Origin: Burkholderiales bacterium
GTDB lineage: Bacteria; Pseudomonadota; Gammaproteobacteria; Burkholderiales; Burkholderiaceae_E
Reading direction: 5' to 3'
DNA length: 34,409 nucleotides
Assembly: GCA_947463885.1 (NCBI GenBank)
Contig: CANHUQ010000006.1
Coordinates: 1-34,409, forward strand
In this document: in pieces, positions 27,248-34,409 of the stretch
Numbering within the stretch: the first letter of the stretch is position 1
Layout: each line of letters opens with the position of its first letter
Made by a program: the position numbers and the translations under genes
Notes under the pieces: model-generated
What the model saw: only the letters and a program-made list of their open reading frames with translations
Database searches by the model: none
What the model was told of the DNA's origin: nothing

Positions 27248-28264
27248 ATGTTTCGCACGACCCTGGCAGGCAGTCTGCCCAAACCCGGCTGGCTGGCCGA
27301 AACGAACAAGCTCTGGCCGCAGTGGAAGGAGCAGGGCGATGCGCTGCTGCAGGCCAAGAAAGATGCCACGCTGCTGTGGATCAAGGAGCAGGAAGACGCG
27401 GGCCTGGACATCGTGACCGACGGCGAGCAAAGCCGTCAGCATTTTGTGCACGGGTTTCTGGAAGCGGTCGAAGGGATCGACTTCGATCACAAGGTAAAGA
27501 TGGGCATCCGCAACAATCGCTACGACGCGATGGTGCCGCAGGTGGTGGGACCGATTCGCCTCAAGGGCCGCGTGCATGCGGTTGAGGCGCGCGTGGCGCG
27601 TGCCCACACCACGAAGCAGCTCAAGTTCACGCTGCCCGGTCCCATGACCATCGTGGATACGGTGGCCGATGCGCACTATGGCAGTCGCGAGAAGCTGGCG
27701 ATGGCCTTCGCTGAGCTGCTCAACGAAGAGGCGCGTGCCCTGCAGGCCGACGGCGTGGACGTGATCCAGTTTGATGAGCCCGCCTACAACGTCTTCATGG
27801 AGCATGTGCCCACCTGGGGCATCGCCTCGCTGCATCGGGCCATTGAAGGACTGACCTGCACCACGGCGGTCCATATCTGCTACGGCTATGGCATCCAGGC
27901 CAATGTGGACTGGAAGGCATCGCTGGGCGAAGAGTGGCGTCAGTACGAGGCGGTGTTTCCGGCGCTGGCCGCCAGCCGCATCGACCAGATCTCGCTCGAG
28001 TGCGCCAACAGCCGGGTACCCGACCACCTGCTGGGCCTGCTCAAGGGCAAGGATGTGATGGTGGGGGTGATTGATGTGGCCAGTGACACCGTGGAAACGC
28101 CCGAGCAGGTGGCCGACACGATTGGCCGGGCCCTGCGCTATGTGCCGGCCGACCGGCTCTTTCCTTGCACGAACTGCGGCATGGCCCCGATGGACCGCGA
28201 TATAGCGGCGGCCAAGCTGCGGGCGCTGGTGGCGGGTGCGCGGCTGGCGGAATCAAGGACCTGA
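27248..28264 (+). CDS. Core-MetE / cobalamin-independent methionine synthase family protein (MesD-like)
   Basis: TTLAGSLPKPGWL; DIVTDGEQSRQHFVHGFLE; LPGPMTIVDTVADAHYGSREKLA; VIQFDEPAYNVF; AVHICYGYGIQANVDWK; ISLECANSRVP; FPCTNCGMAPMDR zinc site; no N-terminal MetE domain. Confidence 0.88.
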   Translation: MFRTTLAGSLPKPGWLAETNKLWPQWKEQGDALLQAKKDATLLWIKEQEDAGLDIVTDGEQSRQHFVHGFLEAVEGIDFDHKVKMGIRNNRYDAMVPQVVGPIRLKGRVHAVEARVARAHTTKQLKFTLPGPMTIVDTVADAHYGSREKLAMAFAELLNEEARALQADGVDVIQFDEPAYNVFMEHVPTWGIASLHRAIEGLTCTTAVHICYGYGIQANVDWKASLGEEWRQYEAVFPALAASRIDQISLECANSRVPDHLLGLLKGKDVMVGVIDVASDTVETPEQVADTIGRALRYVPADRLFPCTNCGMAPMDRDIAAAKLRALVAGARLAESRT

Positions 28265-28384
28265 AAAGAAAAAGCCCGCACCTGGCGGTGCGGGCTGAAA
28301 CCACCATTGAGGAGGTGGAGGAGACAACTCGAACTGTACAGACCTCTCTGGTGCGATGCAACAGAAAAAGTGTTTCGAGTTGTT
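28264..28384 (-). ncRNA. Candidate small RNA (or 3'UTR-derived sRNA) with anti-Shine-Dalgarno hairpin
   Basis: Minus strand: TTCGAGTTGTCTCCTCCACCTCCTCAATGGTGGTTTCAGCCCGCACCGCCAGGTGCGGGCTTTTTCTTTTC; ACCTCCT motif partly in the loop of a CCACC/GGTGG stem, then a terminator; 5' end uncertain. Confidence 0.5.
28273..28296 (-). terminator. Rho-independent terminator, minus-strand oriented
   Basis: Minus strand: AGCCCGCACC-GCCA-GGTGCGGGCT followed by TTTTCTTTTC; the plus strand lacks a downstream T-tract. Confidence 0.82.
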
Positions 28385-28600
28385 TCGTTTTTGATTCTGA
28401 GTAATACAAACCATTGATTGTAAGAATATTTCGATGGGTTTACCTCGGCCGCCTCTGGGGTTTTTGCGCTGCCGCACAGGCCTGATGGCAGGTTGGACAA
28501 AGCTGACGAGATACCAACATCGGCTTGGACAAAGTGCTCAGGCCCTGGTTTTGTTCAGTCCGGGCTACGCAGCGTCTGGCCGGGTTTGGCGTGGGTCCGA

Positions 28601-29506
28601 TCACTTTGCCCAGCGTTTTTCGAAGGCCCAGACTTCGGGGAAACCCACCAGCTCATGCAGCTGATCCATCGAAAAGGTGGGGACCGGGCTGCCCTGGGTG
28701 GTTCCGTGGGCGAGCAGATGTTTGAGCGTGCCGTCAACGGCCGAGCAGACTGCGTTCATCAGTGCGCCGGGCCAGATCGCCAACGAAAACCCGAAGCCTT
28801 GCAGCTGGGCTGCGGACAATTCCGGCGAGCGGCCGCTGGGCACCATGTTGGCAATGAGCCGGGCCCCGCAGTCGCCCAGCGCCTCGCCGATGCGGCGAAA
28901 CTCGTCGACCGACTCGGGCGACTCCACGAAGATGATGTCGGCGCCGGCTTTGGCAAAGGCGCGGCCGCGGGCGATGGCTTCGTCAAGTCCGTGTGCGGTC
29001 CGTGCATCGGTGCGGGCGATGATCAGGAAGTCGTCGGTGCGCCGGGCGTCGACCGCCACTTCGATGCGCTGCACCGCGTCGGCCATCGGCACGACGCGCC
29101 GTCCGGGCGTGTGCCCGCATTTTTTGGGCATCTCCTGATCTTCGATTTGAATCGCCTGTACCCCGGCCTCTTCGTAGCCGCGCACGGTGTGGCGCACATT
29201 GATGAGGCCGCCGAAGCCGGTGTCGGCATCGGCGATCAGGGGTCGCGAGATGCCCTGCGCGATGGTGCGGGCACGCTCGACCATATCGCGATAGGTGACT
29301 AAGCCGGCGTCGGCCACACCCAGATGCGAGGCTGATACGCCGTAGCCGGTCATGTATAGCGCACCGAAGTCCATGCGGTCTGCGAGCTTGGCCGTGAACA
29401 TCTCGAAGACGCCAGGTGCGACGACGAAGCGGCCGGATTGCAGGGTACGGCGCAAGGTGCCGCGCGCGGCCGGAGTGATGGGTTGGGATTGGGCGGGGGC
29501 ATTCAT
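28601..29506 (-). CDS. Isocitrate lyase/PEP mutase family protein
   Basis: RFVVAPGVFEMFTAKLADRMDFGALYMTGYGVSAS; PLIADADTGFGGLINVRHTVRGYEEAGVQAIQIEDQEMPKKCGH; IIARTDAR; start ATG 29506 overlaps upstream stop (ATGA). Confidence 0.93.
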   Translation of the reverse strand: MNAPAQSQPITPAARGTLRRTLQSGRFVVAPGVFEMFTAKLADRMDFGALYMTGYGVSASHLGVADAGLVTYRDMVERARTIAQGISRPLIADADTGFGGLINVRHTVRGYEEAGVQAIQIEDQEMPKKCGHTPGRRVVPMADAVQRIEVAVDARRTDDFLIIARTDARTAHGLDEAIARGRAFAKAGADIIFVESPESVDEFRRIGEALGDCGARLIANMVPSGRSPELSAAQLQGFGFSLAIWPGALMNAVCSAVDGTLKHLLAHGTTQGSPVPTFSMDQLHELVGFPEVWAFEKRWAK

Positions 29507-30513
29507 TCGGCGACGGCTCCACTGCGTTTGACAGCATCTGTCCACTTGACCACGTCGCGCTGGAGCACAGGCGTGTACTGCGCCGCGCCACCGGCGACAA
29601 CCTCTAGACCGATCCCGGCGAGTCTTTCGCGCACATCGGGCAGGCTCAGCGTGGCGTTGATCTCTCGGCTCAGGCGATCGGCGATGTCGGCTGGGATGCC
29701 TGCCGGCCCGACGAGTGCGAGCCAGTTGTCGGCCTCGGCGTTGGCGATGCCGGATTCGGCCAGCGTGGGCAGATCGGGCAGGGCGGGCGAGCGTTTGGTT
29801 GACGCCAGCGCCAGCGCGCGGGCGCGCCCCGAGCGGATGTGGGGCAGCGAGGTGTTCACACTCACGGCGGTCATCTGGACTTCGCCTGCGATCAGCGCCT
29901 GGATGGCTGGTGCGCCGCCCTTGTACGGCACGTGGATCATGTCCAGGCCCCCTGCGGCATAGCGAAAGACGTCTTGCGCCAGATGCGATCCGTTGCCGGT
30001 ACCGGCCGACGAATAGGTGAGCTTACCCGGCTGGGACTTGACCAGTGCCACGAACTCTTGCGGGGTGCGTGCGGGCACAGATGGGTGCACCAGGAGCACC
30101 GTGGGAAAGCTGGCAGCGAGCGAGATGGGGGTGAAGTCGCGAAAGACGTCGTATTGCAGGCGCGAGCCGTAGAGCTGAGGTGCGATCGCGTGCGTGCCGG
30201 TATCGGCCACCACGATGGTGTAGCCATCGGGGGCTGAGCGCGCCACGCTGGCACAGGCGATGGTGCCGCCGGCGCCGGTGCGGTTTTCAACGACCACGGG
30301 CTGGCCGATGCGCTCGGACAGTCGCTGCGCAAGGATGCGGCCAAAGGCATCTGAATTGCCCCCGGGCGCGTGTGGCACGACGATCTTGATGCTGCGTGAC
30401 GGAAAGGCCTGCGCGCGAGCGGTGGCTGGCAACAGGCTTGCGCCGGTCAGGGCAGCGAGCGATTGAAGGTGGCGTCGGCGCGGCGGTGCGATCGTGACGG
30501 GCGAATGAGGCAT
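29503..30513 (-). CDS. Bug-family tripartite tricarboxylate transporter substrate-binding protein
   Basis: FPSRSIKIVVPHAPGGNSDAFGRILAQRLSERIGQPVVVENRTGAGGTIACASVARSAPDGYT. Confidence 0.94.
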   Translation of the reverse strand: MPHSPVTIAPPRRRHLQSLAALTGASLLPATARAQAFPSRSIKIVVPHAPGGNSDAFGRILAQRLSERIGQPVVVENRTGAGGTIACASVARSAPDGYTIVVADTGTHAIAPQLYGSRLQYDVFRDFTPISLAASFPTVLLVHPSVPARTPQEFVALVKSQPGKLTYSSAGTGNGSHLAQDVFRYAAGGLDMIHVPYKGGAPAIQALIAGEVQMTAVSVNTSLPHIRSGRARALALASTKRSPALPDLPTLAESGIANAEADNWLALVGPAGIPADIADRLSREINATLSLPDVRERLAGIGLEVVAGGAAQYTPVLQRDVVKWTDAVKRSGAVAE

Positions 30514-30601
30514 GGTGTCTCCCGGTGGGTGGGTCGAAAACGGTGAATGACGAGGGGTGAACGGAGTCAGTGAACACTGCAGTGAGTCAGGGGCAAGTAA
30601 C

Positions 30602-30678
30602 GGGCAGAGGGCAGAGGGCAGATGGCAGCGACCAAGGGGTCAGGGCAAAGGGCCGAGTGCAGAGGGGTCAGTGCAAAG
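30602..30678. repeat. Short G-rich heptad-type repeats upstream of the helicase
   Basis: gggcaga x3 in tandem (30602-30622), then aggggtcag(g/t)gcaaag twice 28 bp apart. Confidence 0.6.
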
Positions 30679-30828
30679 CGTAGCGCGTAGAGCGCCTCGC
30701 GCGGGGGTGTGCGTAGGCTGGCCGATGATAGTGTGGCCGGCGCCAGCTGTGCAGCCTTGAGCAGGCCTGCCTGGGGTGGACTCTGCAGAGCACCCGGGAT
30801 CGACCGGGTGCGTCGGTAGAATGCGCCG

Positions 30829-32583
30829 ATGGCCCGGATCGTTCCTGATGGCTGGCGCGAGTTTGCGACCGGCTCCGCCCTGGCGGGTGCTGCTGGCGCG
30901 GCGGTGCAGCGTCACCATGACACGCTGGCGCTGCTAGCTGCGGCATTGTCGGATGCCTGCACGGTGTATCACGCGGTGCACTGGACGACCGTGGAGCGCG
31001 GTCTGTCGGTGTTCGGCGAAATCGATTTCGCAGTGGTCCATCGCAGTGGCGCGGTCCTGCTGATCGCTCAGAAAACTGGTTTTCTGGAGGAAGGCTCGGA
31101 GGGGCTGCTCAAGCGTGACCGCGGGCGCATTGTGAACGTGGCCCTGCAGATGGCGCGCACCGTCGCCAGCTTGCGCGACAAGATTGCGCGCCGGCCAGGC
31201 TGCGAAACGGTTCAGGTGGACTATCTGCTGTATTGCCCTGACCACCACGTGCGTCGCGTGGAAAGCGCCGGGCTGTCTCAGCACCGCATCGTCGACGCCA
31301 CGCAGCGCGATCGGCTCGCCAGCGTGGTGCGGGAGATCGTCGGCGATACGCAGCCGTCGTCTTCACCTCGCCAGAGTGCTGTGCCTGCGGTCCCGCGACA
31401 GGGTTCACTGTGGGCGGCCGGGCCGTCCGTGCAGCAGATCGACCGGTTCTTTCGTGACGTCATCGAATTGGAGACCGATGTCAGTGCCTTGGTCGGACAG
31501 GCCGAAGCGATGGTGACGCGCATCTCCGGTGGCCTGGCGCACTGGGCACGTCAATTGTCTTTCGAGCCGTTCCGATTGCATGTGCAGGGCACGGCCGGAT
31601 CGGGCAAGACGCAGCTTGCGCTGGCGGAATATCGCGACGCGACCGCCCGTGGCAAGCGGCCGCTGTACGTGTGCTACAACCGGCCGCTGGCCGATCATTT
31701 CGCTCGTATCGCGCCTTCTGGCGGCGAGGTCTGCACCTTTCATACGCTGTGCCAGAGACTGGTGCGCGATGCAGGCGGCGCCGTGAATTTTTCAGGGCCA
31801 GATGCTTTCGAGCGTCTGGAGCGCGATGCGGCGGGCGTGGCGGTGACCGCGCACTGGCAATTCGATACCGTGATCGTCGACGAAGGTCAGGATTTTTCCG
31901 AGGCCTGGCGCGATCAGGTCTTGCGCCATGCCCGGCCCGGTGCGCGGGTGATCTGGCTGGAAGATCCGATGCAGGCGCTGTATGCGCGGGCGCCTGCGCA
32001 ATTGCCGGGATGGGTGACACTGCGCGCGCACAGCAACTACCGCAGTCCGCGACAGGTGGTGCGCTTGCTGCAGGCGATCCTGCCACCCGAGGTGCAGATC
32101 GACGCAGCAGGGCCGCTGGCCGGCGCCGACCTTGAGCTCATCGAATATGCCGATGCTGACGGGCTGTTGGCCGCGACCAAGGAAGCCGTTCGACGCTGCC
32201 TGGCTGCCGGGTTTCGGCGCCATGACATGGCCGTGGTGACCTTGCGAGGCCGATCACAATCTGCGCTGCTGTCGCTGGATGCGTTGGGTCCGCATCCGGT
32301 GCGCCGCTTCACGGGGCGCTACGATCTGTTGGCCCAGCCGGTGTACACCGAAGGCGAGCTGCTGATCGAATCGGTCTATCGCTTCAAAGGCCAGGCGGCG
32401 CCTGCGGTGGTGCTGACCGAGGTCGATTTCGAAGCCCTCGATGAACGTACCGTGAAGAAACTGTTCGTGGGCGCCACACGCGCCACGATGAAACTTGCGG
32501 TCGTGGCCTCGAGCCGCGCAGCGGCGCGGTTGCGTGCAGTGATGGACCTGCATCCGACGCAGACAGCGCCCGCCGGCGAGTGA
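30829..32583 (+). CDS. SF1 (UvrD-like) helicase with N-terminal nuclease-related region
   Basis: Walker A LHVQGTAGSGKTQLALAEY; motif II VIVDEGQDFSEAW; IWLEDPMQALY; SVYRFKGQAAPAVVLTEVDF; KKLFVGATRATMKL; N-term GEIDFAVVHRSGAVLLIAQKTG. Confidence 0.88.
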   Translation: MARIVPDGWREFATGSALAGAAGAAVQRHHDTLALLAAALSDACTVYHAVHWTTVERGLSVFGEIDFAVVHRSGAVLLIAQKTGFLEEGSEGLLKRDRGRIVNVALQMARTVASLRDKIARRPGCETVQVDYLLYCPDHHVRRVESAGLSQHRIVDATQRDRLASVVREIVGDTQPSSSPRQSAVPAVPRQGSLWAAGPSVQQIDRFFRDVIELETDVSALVGQAEAMVTRISGGLAHWARQLSFEPFRLHVQGTAGSGKTQLALAEYRDATARGKRPLYVCYNRPLADHFARIAPSGGEVCTFHTLCQRLVRDAGGAVNFSGPDAFERLERDAAGVAVTAHWQFDTVIVDEGQDFSEAWRDQVLRHARPGARVIWLEDPMQALYARAPAQLPGWVTLRAHSNYRSPRQVVRLLQAILPPEVQIDAAGPLAGADLELIEYADADGLLAATKEAVRRCLAAGFRRHDMAVVTLRGRSQSALLSLDALGPHPVRRFTGRYDLLAQPVYTEGELLIESVYRFKGQAAPAVVLTEVDFEALDERTVKKLFVGATRATMKLAVVASSRAAARLRAVMDLHPTQTAPAGE

Positions 32584-32614
32584 CGACGCCACAGAGCCTG
32601 GCTGCGCGACTCTC

Positions 32615-32743
32615 GGTCGGCATGTCTGGTCGGCATGTCCGGTCGATACGTTCGGTCGATACGTTCGGTCGATACGTCCAGCGCTACGATTGGTCGGTAA
32701 GCCCAGTCGGTAAGCCCAGTCGGGGCGTCTAGTCGGCTGATTC
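32615..32743. repeat. 13-bp degenerate minisatellite in convergent intergenic region
   Basis: ggtcggcatgtct, ggtcggcatgtcc, ggtcgatacgttc x2, ggtcgatacgtcc, a 12-bp degenerate spacer, ggtcggtaagccc, agtcggtaagccc, agtcggggcgtct, agtcggctgattc. Confidence 0.85.
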
Positions 32744-32750
32744 AGCCGAC
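32732..32750. terminator. Stem-loop at the 3' end of the AI-2E family gene
   Basis: GTCGGCTG-ATT-CAGCCGAC perfect 8-bp stem immediately past the stop. Confidence 0.4.
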
Positions 32751-32754
32751 CCCT

Positions 32755-33939
32755 TCAGCCGGGGCGCCGGGTCTGCTCTGATTCTGTTTCGGCGGGCGCC
32801 TCATCGATCCAGGCATCCAGCAGCGTGTGGGTGACCGCCAGGACCACTGGGCCGATGAACAGCCCGATCAGCCCGAAGGCGAGCAACCCGCCGATCACGC
32901 CGGCGAAGATGAGCAGTAAGGGCAGGTCTGCGCCCTGACGAATCAGCCAAGGCCGCAATACGTTGTCCATGGTGGCCACGAAGACCGTCCACAGGCCCAG
33001 TGCGATCGCCCAACCGGTTTGCCCAGTAGAGAACACCCACAGCGTGGCAGGGATCAGCACTGGCAGGGTTCCGATCTGTGCGATCGACAGCAGCACCATC
33101 AGGGCAGTCAGCAATGTGATGGCCGGGATGCCGACCAGTGCCAGGCCCAGGGCCGCCAGCAGGGACTGCACCAGCGCGGTGACCACCACGCCCAGTGCCA
33201 CGCCACGCACCGAATCAGCGGCCAGACGGGCGGTGCGCTCACCGCGTTCGCCCGCCAGGCGCCGCGCCAGGCCCAGCGCCCGATTCGCGGCCCCTTCGCC
33301 GTACTGGTAGAGGATTGCGCACAACACGACGGTGAACAGGAACTCGGCGCCCAGCGAACCGATGACACCCGCCTGTTTCAGCGCCTGTCCGGCGAAGGCT
33401 CCTGCATAGGGGGTGATCCGGGTGAGCAGCGAATTCAGATTGCTCTGACCCAATTCGGTCCACAGTGCCACCAGCTTGCTGCCTACCAGCGGAATGGCCC
33501 CAAGCCAGTCGGGTGGCGCGCCGCGGGGTAATTCAGCCAAACTGCGCAACCAGCCCACGACGGTATCGGCATTTTCGACGACCGTCCCGATGGCGAATCC
33601 GAGGGGCACAAAAAAGAGCAGCAGCAGGGCCAGCGTCATCACGATGGTGGCGAGCGACCGGCTATTCCAGAGCCACCCCTGCACGCGACGCATCAGGGAC
33701 CAACTGGCAATCACGATGGTGGCCGCCCAGATGAGCGGCGGGATGAAGGGCCGCAGGACCCAGATGCTGACGGCGATCAAGCCGAGCAGCGCCAGGATGC
33801 CGAGCACCGGTCGGATCAGGTCAGGCCCGGATAGGGTTTGCGTCGGCTGCGAGCTCGCCTGCGCCGCAGGGGGTGCGGGTTCGGCAATGACCTGCGGCAC
33901 GGGGGCCTGGCGGTCAGAGTCGTCGGCAGTGACGGGCAT
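32755..33939 (-). CDS. AI-2E family transporter (PerM-like)
   Basis: LGLWTVFVATMDNVLRPWLIRQGADLPLLLIFAGVIGGLLAFGLIGLFIGPVVLAVTHTLLDAW is diagnostic of the family; likely ATG at 33939. Confidence 0.93.
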   Translation of the reverse strand: MPVTADDSDRQAPVPQVIAEPAPPAAQASSQPTQTLSGPDLIRPVLGILALLGLIAVSIWVLRPFIPPLIWAATIVIASWSLMRRVQGWLWNSRSLATIVMTLALLLLFFVPLGFAIGTVVENADTVVGWLRSLAELPRGAPPDWLGAIPLVGSKLVALWTELGQSNLNSLLTRITPYAGAFAGQALKQAGVIGSLGAEFLFTVVLCAILYQYGEGAANRALGLARRLAGERGERTARLAADSVRGVALGVVVTALVQSLLAALGLALVGIPAITLLTALMVLLSIAQIGTLPVLIPATLWVFSTGQTGWAIALGLWTVFVATMDNVLRPWLIRQGADLPLLLIFAGVIGGLLAFGLIGLFIGPVVLAVTHTLLDAWIDEAPAETESEQTRRPG

Positions 33940-34051
33940 CGTGGGCAAGGAAAGGGCGTGTTTGGGGGCGCGTGGGGGCGTGCGTGGCGCTGCCACTCTA
34001 ACCCACAACCTGCGCTGACCATCGGCTGATGTCGGGCGTCAACGCTTTGTC

Positions 34052-34409
34052 TTAAGACGTCTGTTCCATCAGCCGCGCCACGCCCCAGCCAGCGATCAAG
34101 CCCCAGAACGGGGCGCCAATGTTGAAGATCGGCTGATCGGCCACCGTGATCAGAAAGGCGACCAGGGCGCCCAGCGGAAAGCTGCCGCCGAAGGCGGTCG
34201 TGAACGCCGCTTGAAGCGTGCGAATCATGGCAAGGCCAGCCAGGGCTGCAATGAACGCTCTGGGGGCAGCGAGCATCAGGGCGCTGAACGCCGAGGCGAA
34301 GAGTCCAAAGCCGAGTGCCAGCAGCCCGACGAGCCATGCGCCGACGTAATGGCGCGAGCGATCGGCACCCGAAGAGACGATTGCATTGGTGGGGCCGGTC
34401 AGGCAGCTC
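34052..34409 (-). CDS. BenE family benzoate/H+ symporter, C-terminal part (5' truncated by window edge)
   Basis: Frame reads LTGPTNAIVSSGADRSRHYVGAWLVGLLALGFGLFASAFSALMLAAPRAFIAALAGLAMIRTLQAAF...VADQPIFNIGAPFWGLIAGWGVARL. Confidence 0.85.
   Translation of the reverse strand, partial: SCLTGPTNAIVSSGADRSRHYVGAWLVGLLALGFGLFASAFSALMLAAPRAFIAALAGLAMIRTLQAAFTTAFGGSFPLGALVAFLITVADQPIFNIGAPFWGLIAGWGVARLMEQTS

Noticed and set aside
28493-28534. 10-bp direct repeat ttggacaaag, 32 bp apart
   Set aside because: Only two copies in an intergenic region, no array and no CRISPR-like spacing; insufficient for a call.
28493-29302. 269-aa plus-strand ORF
   Set aside because: Opposite the ICL/PEP mutase gene, no recognisable motif; shadow frame.

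Overview
GC-rich proteobacterial chromosomal window. The many Bug-type tripartite-tricarboxylate binding proteins suggest Burkholderiales, which is an inference. It holds about 34 supported genes, mostly transport and catabolic: a TRAP transporter operon, HiPIP, MFS, a LysR/Bug/DadA cluster, an LLM flavin oxidoreductase, GST, DUF1800/DUF1501, a CDGSH protein, PPK2, a class II aldolase, a thioesterase, a nitrate/sulfonate/taurine-type ABC transporter, a quinone oxidoreductase, NnrU, CnoX-like thioredoxin-TPR, core-MetE (MesD-like), a Bug + PEP mutase/ICL pair, a UvrD-like helicase, AI-2E and a truncated BenE. No rRNA, tRNA, CRISPR, transposase or phage genes were recognised. The most interesting observations are: (1) a Bacillus Tgl-like transglutaminase homolog that keeps the Cys but appears to have lost its catalytic partners; (2) a candidate minus-strand sRNA with a 16S-like anti-Shine-Dalgarno hairpin and an intrinsic terminator; (3) a MoxR / HExxH-VWA / LCCL-domain gene set next to a FitAB/VapBC-type toxin-antitoxin pair; (4) short tandem duplications (13 bp, one of 15 bp) at several gene 3' ends, three of which put stop codons in all three frames; (5) a MesD-like core methionine synthase with no MesX neighbour. 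All calls come from reading sequence and family motifs by eye; no database search was run.
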